Shown: in pieces, positions 1 to 5,105 of the stretch | How the letters are laid out: each line of letters opens with the position of its first letter | Position numbering within the stretch: the first letter of the stretch is position 1 | From: an uncultured Rhodospirillaceae bacterium | GTDB lineage: Bacteria; Pseudomonadota; Alphaproteobacteria; RF32; CAG-239 | DNA length: 5,105 bases | NCBI GenBank assembly: GCA_900320035.1 | Contig: ONQU01000103.1 | Location: 1-5,105 of the forward strand | Direction: 5' to 3' | Program-made: the position numbers and the translations under genes | The notes under the pieces: generated by a model | Databases searched by the model: none | The model's input: the letters and a program-made list of their open reading frames with translations, nothing else | What the model was told of the DNA's origin: nothing

Positions 1-531
1 ATTGCGCTCTATCATCATATGCTGGAAGAAGAAATTATGCGTCAAAAAGCCGGACAAATGGCGGAAACAAAAGCCGGAAATACCGATTGGGCGCCGCAAA
101 TTACCACCGGCGTGCCGCTGTTAATACCGGAAAATTATGTAAAAGATTTAGGCGTGCGCCTCGGTTTATATCGCCGTATCGGTGCAATCAAAGAGCCTAA
201 TGAATTACTGGATATGCATGAAGAACTGATTGATCGTTTCGGCGCTATTCCGCCGGAAGTGGAAAACTTATTACAAACGATTGAAATAAAACAATTATGC
301 TATAAAGCTAATATTGCCAAAGTTGATGCCGGAGCAAAAGGTATTTTGCTCACTTTTCATAACAACACTTTTGCCGCTGCCGATAAGCTCATCGATTTAG
401 TGGCGCGCTCATTTGGCACTTTAAAAATTCGCCCTGATCAAAAACTGTTTTTTGAACGCGATTTGGTAGCATATGACATCCGTATTGCAATGATTAAAAA
501 ACTGATTGACCAATTAATTCAGTTGCTGTAA
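1..531 (+). CDS. mfd: Transcription-repair coupling factor Mfd, C-terminal fragment (5' end outside window)
   Basis: Mfd is a DNA translocase that removes RNA polymerase stalled at lesions and recruits UvrA for nucleotide excision repair. Only the last 176 residues are here. The frame is open from base 1 (I-A-L-Y-H-H before the first ATG at 19), so that ATG is internal and the gene begins upstream of the window. The visible part is the end of the helicase region (LYHHMLEEE resembles the conserved LYxxMLEE stretch) and the regulatory C-terminal domain (D7). D7 signatures are LLIPENYVKDLGVRLGLYRR, EELIDRFGAIPPEVENLL and a C-terminal alpha/beta segment ending in FFERDL. In the family D7 holds the protein in its resting state by masking the UvrA-binding surface. 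The catalytic helicase motifs are outside the window. The gene ends with TAA and no terminator hairpin follows, so transcription probably continues into the glycosyltransferase 26 nt downstream. Confidence 0.93.
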   Translation: MALYHHMLEEEIMRQKAGQMAETKAGNTDWAPQITTGVPLLIPENYVKDLGVRLGLYRRIGAIKEPNELLDMHEELIDRFGAIPPEVENLLQTIEIKQLCYKANIAKVDAGAKGILLTFHNNTFAAADKLIDLVARSFGTLKIRPDQKLFFERDLVAYDIRIAMIKKLIDQLIQLL

Positions 532-543
532 AACAACATAATT

Positions 544-551
544 AAAGGAGG
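544..551 (+). promoter_or_regulatory. Strong Shine-Dalgarno of the glycosyltransferase gene
   Basis: AAAGGAGG lies 6 nt before the ATG at 558. It is the best Shine-Dalgarno in the window and fixes the start at 558 rather than the in-frame ATG at codon 7. It lies in the 26-nt gap after mfd, where no promoter or terminator is visible. The gene can therefore be translated well even if it depends on transcription from mfd. Confidence 0.85.
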
Positions 552-557
552 AAAGTT

Positions 558-1592
558 ATGACAGAACAAAAAGATATGCAGAATAATGATTTGATCTCAA
601 TTATCATTCCGATTTATAATGCCGAACGTTTTATGGCGCAAACATTGGATAGTGTTTTGGAGCAAACTTATCCTCATTGGGAAGCTATTTTGATTAATGA
701 TGGTTCAACCGATAATTCATTGGCAATTTTGCAAAAATATGCAGCCAAAGATAAACGTTTTAAAATTATTAATAAACAAAACGAAAAGCTTTCTGCCGCT
801 CGTAATGACGGCTTAAAAGCTGCAAGTGGTCAATATATTACCTTTTTAGATGCCGATGATATGTGGTATCCGCAATTTTTGGAATTCATGCTCCAAGCAA
901 TACAAAAACAAAATGCTGATGTTGTCTGGTGTAAATATAATGAGTGTAATGAAAACGATGGTTTGGAAGTAAGACATTTTCATGATTATATACCGGAAAC
1001 GAAAGTTTACACAGATATGCTGGGACAATTTGCTAAACATATGAAACCAAAGTTAAGTATTTTAGTATGGGACAAACTCTATAAAGCTGAAATATTGAAA
1101 GGTTTGGAATTTTCACGCGAATATAAAGCAATGGCGGAAGATTTTCAATATTGCATTAAGGTATTTGCACGTCATCCCAAAGCTGTATATATTGATGCCC
1201 CTTTAACCGCATATCGGCAAAACAGCAATAGCGCCAGCCACCAAAAAATGTCGTATGCTGTATCTGATTCACATATTATCTTACTTGAAGATTGTATGAA
1301 TATATTGCATGATTATGAACCTCGTGACGATGTCGAGGCTTTACAAAAACGAATCATGGCAATTGTCTATCGCTATACATGCACTTATCCGTATTTTCGT
1401 GTGCCTCAGGAATATCTCCCTTATTGGCAACATTATCTGCCGATTTGTCGCAGGTTGTTGCAAGAAGGATACTTGAAAATAAATATGTTGCCGCCTTTCC
1501 AACGTTTTTTATACAGATTGTATTTGGCGCAACATTGGAACATTCTAAAAGCGATTTTAGGAATATATCGTCTCGTTAAACATAAGAAATAG
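558..1592 (+). CDS. Family 2 (GT-A fold) glycosyltransferase, probably surface polysaccharide or LPS
   Basis: This predicted cytoplasmic enzyme of 344 residues transfers a sugar from a nucleotide-sugar to an acceptor; the specific sugar cannot be read from sequence. The N-terminal GT-A domain is clear: SIIIPIYNAERF (residues 14-25), the nucleotide-binding NDGSTDNS (47-54), SAARNDGL (79-86) and the metal-binding FLDADDMW (96-103). An acidic AEDFQYC stretch (193-199) sits where the catalytic base is usually found in this family, followed by YRQNSNSAS (219-227). The C-terminal third (about 240-344) is basic, rich in aromatic residues and poorly conserved, with no clear membrane span. Such enzymes usually act in LPS core, O-antigen, capsule or exopolysaccharide assembly. 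It follows mfd closely and runs tail to tail against def. Its sequence is more AT-rich (about 35% GC in sampled lines, against roughly 42-45% in neighbours), which suggests later acquisition. The family assignment is secure; the pathway is inference. Confidence 0.9.
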   Translation: MTEQKDMQNNDLISIIIPIYNAERFMAQTLDSVLEQTYPHWEAILINDGSTDNSLAILQKYAAKDKRFKIINKQNEKLSAARNDGLKAASGQYITFLDADDMWYPQFLEFMLQAIQKQNADVVWCKYNECNENDGLEVRHFHDYIPETKVYTDMLGQFAKHMKPKLSILVWDKLYKAEILKGLEFSREYKAMAEDFQYCIKVFARHPKAVYIDAPLTAYRQNSNSASHQKMSYAVSDSHIILLEDCMNILHDYEPRDDVEALQKRIMAIVYRYTCTYPYFRVPQEYLPYWQHYLPICRRLLQEGYLKINMLPPFQRFLYRLYLAQHWNILKAILGIYRLVKHKK

Positions 1593-1597
1593 AAAAG

Positions 1598-2137
1598 TTA
1601 TTGTGCGGACTTTGTCTTTTTACATTCGTTGCGGTATTTATCTAATTTGTTTAATAAACGCGACCGTTTTAGGCGGCTCAAATGGTCAATATATAAAATA
1701 CCGTCCAGATGATCAATTTCATGTTGCAAAATAATTGCCAGTAAATCATTGGCTAAAATTTCCTGTTCATCGCCGTTATAATCGGTATAATGCACCCGAA
1801 CTTTTTCAAAGCGCTCTACCTCGGCACGTTGATCGGGAAGCGATAAACAGCCCTCATTAAAAAGCACGGTTTCATCTGAATGCCAGATAATTTCCGGATT
1901 GATTAAATGCAACGGTTGGCGTGCACTCAAATCTTCATCGCTTGGGTTGGGATCAACCACAATAATGCGCTTGGTACAACCAACCTGAGGGGCCGCTAAA
2001 CCGCAACCTTTATCAACATACATCGTTTCCAACATATCGTCCAAAAAACGCCGCAACGCATCATCGACCTTTGAAACTTTTTCGCATTTTTGCCGCAGAA
2101 TCGGCTCAGGATATTCATATAATTTCAAAACACTCAT
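1598..2137 (-). CDS. def: Peptide deformylase
   Basis: This metalloenzyme removes the formyl group from the N-terminal methionine of new proteins at the ribosome exit. All three family motifs are present in order: GCGLAAPQ (residues 44-51), EGCLSLP (95-101) and HEIDH (139-143). Cys97, His139 and His143 are the metal ligands and Glu140 the catalytic acid/base. The EGCLSLP form and the 179-residue length fit type I bacterial deformylases, with a basic C-terminal tail (residues 156-176). The ATG at 2137 is supported by GGGAG at 2147-2151, 9 nt upstream and overlapping the end of nusB. It is the last gene of the murF-nrdR-nusB-def operon, 3 nt after nusB. Its usual partner fmt (methionyl-tRNA formyltransferase) does not follow; the next gene is the convergent glycosyltransferase, 5 nt away. 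Confidence 0.96.
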   Translation of the reverse strand: MSVLKLYEYPEPILRQKCEKVSKVDDALRRFLDDMLETMYVDKGCGLAAPQVGCTKRIIVVDPNPSDEDLSARQPLHLINPEIIWHSDETVLFNEGCLSLPDQRAEVERFEKVRVHYTDYNGDEQEILANDLLAIILQHEIDHLDGILYIDHLSRLKRSRLLNKLDKYRNECKKTKSAQ

Positions 2138-2140
2138 AAA

Positions 2141-2632
2141 CTATTTCTCCCGTACGGCATGTGCAATTTGATCTAAAAGAGCATTGACCATTTTTGGTTC
2201 ATTCTTATTAAAAAACGCATACGCTAAATCAACATATTCCTGAATTAACACTTTAGTATCAACATCATAATTGGTGGTCAACTCATAAACAGCACACAAA
2301 AGCAACGCTTGCATAGTGCCATTCATCTTTTCATAAGCCCATTCACCATGTAAATATAAATTCAGCGACTTTTCTAAATTTTCTTTGCGCGATTGCACGC
2401 CACGAACCAATTGCTCAAAATAGGTTGTATCAATCGGGCCGAGTTCCACAAATGTTTCATCATTTTCGCTGGTTTGATTATCAATTGCCACACGCCCTAC
2501 TCTGCCTTGCACAAAATCTTCAATCACCACATCAACCGGTAACTGACCAAACGCAATCATATAGTTAGCTTGCACAGCCGCCAAACGCGCACCTGATTTC
2601 ATCTTAATTTTCGGGGATATGAATTTAGCCAT
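2141..2632 (-). CDS. nusB: Transcription antitermination protein NusB
   Basis: NusB is a small all-helical RNA-binding protein. With S10 (NusE) it binds boxA of rRNA leader transcripts and helps RNA polymerase read through terminators. At 163 residues it has the typical length. Family signatures are ARLAAVQANY (residues 15-24) in the N-terminal helix, LLCAVYEL (111-118), VLIQEYVDLAYAFF (128-141) and MVNALLDQIA (148-157). The form VDVVIEDF near residues 33-40 resembles alphaproteobacterial NusB. The ATG at 2632 has GGAGG at 2643-2647 inside the end of nrdR, with a rather long 10-nt spacer. It begins 2 nt after the nrdR stop and ends 3 nt before def. In many alphaproteobacteria nusB follows riboflavin genes (ribE/ribH); those are absent here. 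Confidence 0.93.
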   Translation of the reverse strand: MAKFISPKIKMKSGARLAAVQANYMIAFGQLPVDVVIEDFVQGRVGRVAIDNQTSENDETFVELGPIDTTYFEQLVRGVQSRKENLEKSLNLYLHGEWAYEKMNGTMQALLLCAVYELTTNYDVDTKVLIQEYVDLAYAFFNKNEPKMVNALLDQIAHAVREK

Positions 2633-2634
2633 TT

Positions 2635-3123
2635 TTAATTTTCCTCCAATGATTTTTTACTTTCCGGTGCGGCAAGCATTTCAATTGTTGCCACAAAATC
2701 ATTTAAATCTTGCAAGCTACGAAAATCTTTATAAACCGAAGCAAAACGAATATACGCAATATTATCTAAATGTGAAAGCGCTTCCATCACACTTTCGCCG
2801 ATTTGCTTGGTGCTGATTTCCGTTTCACCGGAACTCTCAAATTTACGTTGCAAAGAATTAACAATTTTTTCCACCCGTTCGGCAGAAATCGGTCTTTTCC
2901 GCACCGCCAATGCAATTGATCTTTCTAACTTATCGCGGTCAAACAAGGTACGTTCACCATTGCGCTTAACCACTACTAACTCTCGCAATTGCACACGCTC
3001 AAAGGTGGTAAAACGTGAGCCGCACTCCGGACATTCACGGCGACGGCGCACAGCTGCATTATCATCAGTATTGCGTGAATCTTTCACTTGGGTTTCTTCA
3101 CAACCGCAAAATGGACATTTCAT
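2635..3123 (-). CDS. nrdR: Transcriptional repressor NrdR
   Basis: NrdR senses ATP/dATP and represses ribonucleotide reductase genes by binding paired NrdR boxes. The protein has 162 residues and a standard layout. An N-terminal zinc ribbon has Cys3, Cys6, Cys31 and Cys34 (MKCPFCG and RRRRECPECGSRFTTFER), with the arginine run at 26-29 typical of its DNA-binding part. An ATP-cone follows at about 49-139 (LVVVKRNGER, AVRKRPIS, IGESVMEALSHLDNIAYIRF, ASVYKDF). The last 20 residues form a variable tail. The ATG at 3123 has AAGGA at 3129-3133, 5 nt upstream and spanning the murF stop region. It lies 2 nt after murF and 2 nt before nusB, so it is almost certainly co-transcribed with them. No reductase gene is in the window, so its targets lie elsewhere. 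Confidence 0.97.
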   Translation of the reverse strand: MKCPFCGCEETQVKDSRNTDDNAAVRRRRECPECGSRFTTFERVQLRELVVVKRNGERTLFDRDKLERSIALAVRKRPISAERVEKIVNSLQRKFESSGETEISTKQIGESVMEALSHLDNIAYIRFASVYKDFRSLQDLNDFVATIEMLAAPESKKSLEEN

Positions 3124-3125
3124 CT

Positions 3126-4457
3126 TTATCCTTCTCCCTTTTTGAGCAATTCATCAGTTACCTGATACAACTGCGACGAATATCTGGCTCCTTTTATAAG
3201 GACTTTATCGCCGTTTTGCAAGAGCTTATTTAACAAAAATTGTGCCACACCGTCTTTGTTGGCAAAATAATATTGTGTTTTTGTTGCTGGTAATTCTGCC
3301 AGCATATCTTTCATTTCCTCACATACGCCGACAACAATATCAATATCGGTCTGCGCCAAAAGCTTGCCGACTGACTGATGTTGCGCCAAAGAGGTATCAC
3401 CAAGTTCGGCCATTTTACCCAAAACTGCGATTTTACGCCCTTCGCAATTTGCCGCCGCCAATGATTTAATCGCCAATTTCATCGCTTCCGGCTGTCCGGA
3501 ATAACTATCATCGATGAGCGTATATATTCCGCCATGTGGTAATTTTAACACATGTTGTTTGCCTCGACCGTCTAAAGCCCCAAAATCTTTAATAAATGTT
3601 GCCGCTTTAAACACATCTAACCCCAACGCTTCCACCACTTTTAAAGCACACCACGCGTTATATCGGTATTGCTCACCCGGCTCCGGTGTGGTAAATTTTG
3701 CCATCGGTTGATAGTCCTTGCCAAACAGCATTATTGTGGCATTATGCTCAGCAGCTCGTTGTTGCAACACATCGCTGAAATTTGTATCGGCATTGATAAC
3801 GGCTATACCACCATTTTCCGGTAAACCCTGAAAAATTTCCGCTTTGGCTTCCGCAATACCTTTAAAATCGGCAAAAAATTCTATATGCATCGGATAAACA
3901 TTGGTAATAACGGCAATATCCGGTTTAACCAGATTAGTTAAATAAGCAATTTCTCCTTCGGCGCTCATCCCCATTTCAATCACGGCATAACGACTGTTCA
4001 TATCCAATTCGCATAAACTCTGCGGCACCCCGACAAAATTGTTATGATTGCCGCCGGTGGCATAGACACACGCAAATTGGCGCAACAAAAACGCAATTTC
4101 TTCTTTGGTGGTGGTTTTACCGGCACTTCCGGTTAAACCAATCACCGTCCCTTTATAAAGACTGCGATTATAGGCGCCTATTTTACCATAAGCTTTAAGG
4201 GTATCCTCCACCACAAGTTGTCTTTCTGCCGGAACACCCTCAATCAGGCGTTCAACCACAACCAACGGGCACCCCGAATCTATAACTGCCGGTACAAAAT
4301 TGTGCCCGTCAAAACGCTCGCCTTTTAAAGCGATAAACAATGAAGATGATGTAACTTTGCGGCTGTCTGTGACCACATCATCAATTTCAACATCAATAGG
4401 TTTAGCAATTTGACAACCTAGCACTGCCGCTAATTTATTTGCAGATATTTTTTCCAT
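3126..4457 (-). CDS. murF: UDP-N-acetylmuramoyl-tripeptide--D-alanyl-D-alanine ligase (MurF), divergent C-terminal half
   Basis: MurF is the cytoplasmic ATP-dependent ligase that adds D-Ala-D-Ala to the UDP-MurNAc-tripeptide, completing the peptidoglycan precursor. In its 443 residues, the N-terminal substrate domain has VTDSRKV (29-35) and LFIALKGERFDGHNF (40-54). The central ATPase domain has P-loop GLTGSAGKTTTK (107-118), the MurF-type GNHNNFVGVP (136-145), EMGMSAEGEI (161-170), NVYPMHIEFF (186-195) and INADTNF (221-227). The C-terminal domain has LIDDSY (314-319), VLGKMAELGD (345-354) and IKGAR (421-425). Oddities: the central domain appears roughly 25 residues short before YNAWCAL; the usual GxHxxxN reads GEQYRYN; SGQP replaces NANP; LGKM replaces LGDM; KGAR replaces KGSR. 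The first half strongly supports MurF over MurC/D/E. ATG 4457 has AAGGA at 4464-4468 with 6-nt spacing. It is first in its operon, not in a dcw cluster. Confidence 0.92.
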   Translation of the reverse strand: MEKISANKLAAVLGCQIAKPIDVEIDDVVTDSRKVTSSSLFIALKGERFDGHNFVPAVIDSGCPLVVVERLIEGVPAERQLVVEDTLKAYGKIGAYNRSLYKGTVIGLTGSAGKTTTKEEIAFLLRQFACVYATGGNHNNFVGVPQSLCELDMNSRYAVIEMGMSAEGEIAYLTNLVKPDIAVITNVYPMHIEFFADFKGIAEAKAEIFQGLPENGGIAVINADTNFSDVLQQRAAEHNATIMLFGKDYQPMAKFTTPEPGEQYRYNAWCALKVVEALGLDVFKAATFIKDFGALDGRGKQHVLKLPHGGIYTLIDDSYSGQPEAMKLAIKSLAAANCEGRKIAVLGKMAELGDTSLAQHQSVGKLLAQTDIDIVVGVCEEMKDMLAELPATKTQYYFANKDGVAQFLLNKLLQNGDKVLIKGARYSSQLYQVTDELLKKGEG

Positions 4458-4486
4458 AACCGTTCCTTAGTCTTAAGATTGCGGTT

Positions 4487-4514
4487 ATTATAATGGCAAT
4501 GTGATAAAAATCAA
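4487..4514 (-). promoter_or_regulatory. Sigma70-type promoter of the murF-nrdR-nusB-def operon
   Basis: On the minus strand, TTGATT (4514-4509) and a consensus TATAAT (4492-4487) are separated by 16 nt. The start point would be near 4480, giving a leader of about 23 nt that contains the murF Shine-Dalgarno AAGGA (4464-4468). It is correctly oriented and placed, and no comparable promoter is seen for the genes downstream, whose gaps are 2-3 nt. The call rests on sequence match only. Confidence 0.72.
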
Positions 4515-4575
4515 GCGGTTTTTCTGAATGACGATAGAGTTGTAAATTAAACACAGAAGCCGAACAATTTATGTG

Positions 4576-4605
4576 AAATAAAAAAGTAGCAAATAAAAAA
4601 GAAGC
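4576..4605. repeat. Two-copy 15-bp direct tandem repeat
   Basis: AAATAAAAAAGTAGC (4576-4590) is followed directly by AAATAAAAAAGAAGC (4591-4605), differing at one base. It lies in the AT-rich spacer between the rubredoxin-gene terminator and the murF promoter. It is most simply a local slippage duplication. No function is indicated, although the A-tracts could bend DNA upstream of the promoter. Confidence 0.7.
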
Positions 4606-4624
4606 GTGTAGTCGGTAATTGAGT

Positions 4625-4658
4625 AAAAAAAATTAAGCCGAGCGGTTAAACTCAGCTT
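4625..4658 (-). terminator. Intrinsic terminator of the MBL-rubredoxin gene
   Basis: Read on the minus strand, AAGCTGAG (4658-4651) and CTCGGCTT (4642-4635) pair over 8 bp, including one G.U, around an 8-nt loop. After two A residues a run of eight T follows (4632-4625). It starts 23 nt after the stop codon at 4682. On the plus strand the wobble becomes a C-A mismatch and no T run follows the stem, so it acts for the minus strand only. It separates this gene from the murF operon. Confidence 0.85.
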
Positions 4659-4681
4659 GATTTTGTTGTATTTGCTTTTCC

Positions 4682-5105
4682 TTATGCTGCATTAAACTTT
4701 GTTTTCGGTTGTCTGCAACGTGGGCATATCCAATCTTCAGGCAAGTCTTCAAAAGCCACACCACCATTTTCGGCAGGGTCATAAACATAACCGCAAACCG
4801 AGCAAATGTATTTGCCTGTCTTGGTTTTGAATATAATCTCGCCAACTGGCAATGTTTTCGGCGGATTATTCAAATCCACAATGCGTTTTTCTTCCAAATT
4901 TTTATACCCGAAAGGCGTATGAGTTCCCAAATAAACGGTCGGATTATGGCTTACAAATTCACAAACTCTGTTCAAGGTCTCACAAGCCGCAGTTTTGTCC
5001 TCATAAACCACCGATATTTTATTGGCATAAAGTGCTTCATCGGTATAGGTGATATCGCCTTCAAACATATAAAACAAGCCATCATCTTCGGCAACAATCA
5101 AACTA
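4682..5105 (-). CDS. Metallo-beta-lactamase-fold protein with C-terminal rubredoxin domain (5' end outside window)
   Basis: The frame stays open to the window edge (S-L before I-V-A-E), so this is the C-terminal ~140 residues of a longer protein; the TTG at 5101 is not a convincing start. Numbering from that TTG, residues 1-75 look like the end of an MBL-fold hydrolase of the N-acyl-homoserine-lactonase-like type. EGDITYTDEAL (14-24) has the metal-bridging Asp16 position, and NPTVYLGTHTP (53-63) the last metal-binding His61. The HxHxDH motif would lie upstream. After a linker, residues 97-139 form a rubredoxin domain: YICSVCGYVYDP and LPEDWICPRC, with Cys100, Cys103, Cys126 and Cys129 to bind one iron. 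The loop between the cysteine pairs is 7 residues shorter than in Clostridium pasteurianum rubredoxin, and Arg130 replaces the usual Gly after the last Cys. No flavodoxin domain intervenes, unlike flavorubredoxin. Rubredoxin is certain, MBL likely, substrate unknown. A terminator follows. Confidence 0.82.
   Translation of the reverse strand, partial: SLIVAEDDGLFYMFEGDITYTDEALYANKISVVYEDKTAACETLNRVCEFVSHNPTVYLGTHTPFGYKNLEEKRIVDLNNPPKTLPVGEIIFKTKTGKYICSVCGYVYDPAENGGVAFEDLPEDWICPRCRQPKTKFNAA

Noticed and set aside
517..536. GTTG/CAAC stem around the mfd stop codon
   Set aside because: It has a four-base stem with no following T run, so it is not a terminator.
846..1040. 64-residue minus-strand reading frame inside the glycosyltransferase
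   Set aside because: It is antisense to the conserved GT-A domain, has no ribosome binding site that stands out, and resembles a low-complexity shadow.
1594..1621. Possible plus-strand terminator: AAAGT/ACTTT or GGAC/GTCT stem before a T run
   Set aside because: The stems are only 4-5 bp and A/T-rich or wobble-containing; too weak to annotate, although the following T run leaves some doubt.
2807..3145. 112-residue plus-strand reading frame
   Set aside because: It lies antisense to nrdR, whose motifs are complete. It is rich in Arg/Ser as expected for a shadow frame, with no recognisable domain.
4540..4573. Possible plus-strand promoter starting at TTGTAA
   Set aside because: There is no -10 element at proper spacing and no plus-strand gene follows.
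4481..4647. GCGGTT occurring at 4481, 4515 and 4642
   Set aside because: This is a six-base word at irregular spacing, one copy within a terminator; consistent with chance.
4633..4845. 70-residue minus-strand reading frame
   Set aside because: It overlaps the rubredoxin coding region in another frame and runs through the intrinsic terminator.
5099..5101. TTG at the right edge as a start codon
   Set aside because: The frame continues to the edge and the protein begins mid-domain, so the true start lies beyond the window.

Overview
The window looks like chromosomal housekeeping DNA from a bacterium of moderate-to-low GC content (about 40% by eye). The proteins (NusB, NrdR, MurF, Mfd tail) fit an alphaproteobacterium best. 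NrdR next to NusB recalls the alphaproteobacterial glyA-nrdR-rib-nusB neighbourhood. A rubredoxin-bearing enzyme at the right edge suggests an anaerobic or low-oxygen lifestyle. A low-GC, host-associated alphaproteobacterium would fit, but this is inference from family resemblance, not a search.

Layout. Plus strand, 1-1592: the C-terminal end of the transcription-repair coupling factor Mfd, cut by the window start, then 26 nt later a family 2 glycosyltransferase with a strong Shine-Dalgarno. The glycosyltransferase is more AT-rich than its neighbours. Minus strand, 4457 down to 1598: a tightly packed four-gene operon murF-nrdR-nusB-def with gaps of only 2, 2 and 3 nt. It is driven by a recognisable sigma70-type promoter (TTGATT-N16-TATAAT) at 4487-4514. 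The plus-strand pair and the operon meet tail to tail with 5 nt between stop codons. Minus strand, 4682 to the right edge: the C-terminal part of a metallo-beta-lactamase-fold protein ending in a rubredoxin domain, followed by a clear intrinsic terminator at 4625-4658. The only sizeable intergenic stretch (4458-4681) holds that terminator, a two-copy 15-bp tandem repeat and the murF promoter.

How the genes work together. The operon joins peptidoglycan precursor completion (MurF), control of ribonucleotide reductase genes (NrdR), rRNA transcription antitermination (NusB) and N-terminal deformylation of new proteins (Def). All are growth-linked functions, so co-expression from one promoter makes sense as a growth-rate module. 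It is an unusual grouping: murF lies away from the other division/cell-wall genes expected in a dcw cluster, no riboflavin genes separate nrdR and nusB, and def lacks fmt downstream.

No CRISPR array, mobile element, tRNA or rRNA was seen. I did not find a convincing undescribed multi-gene system. The most unusual items are the MBL-rubredoxin fusion and the divergent MurF in its non-standard operon.
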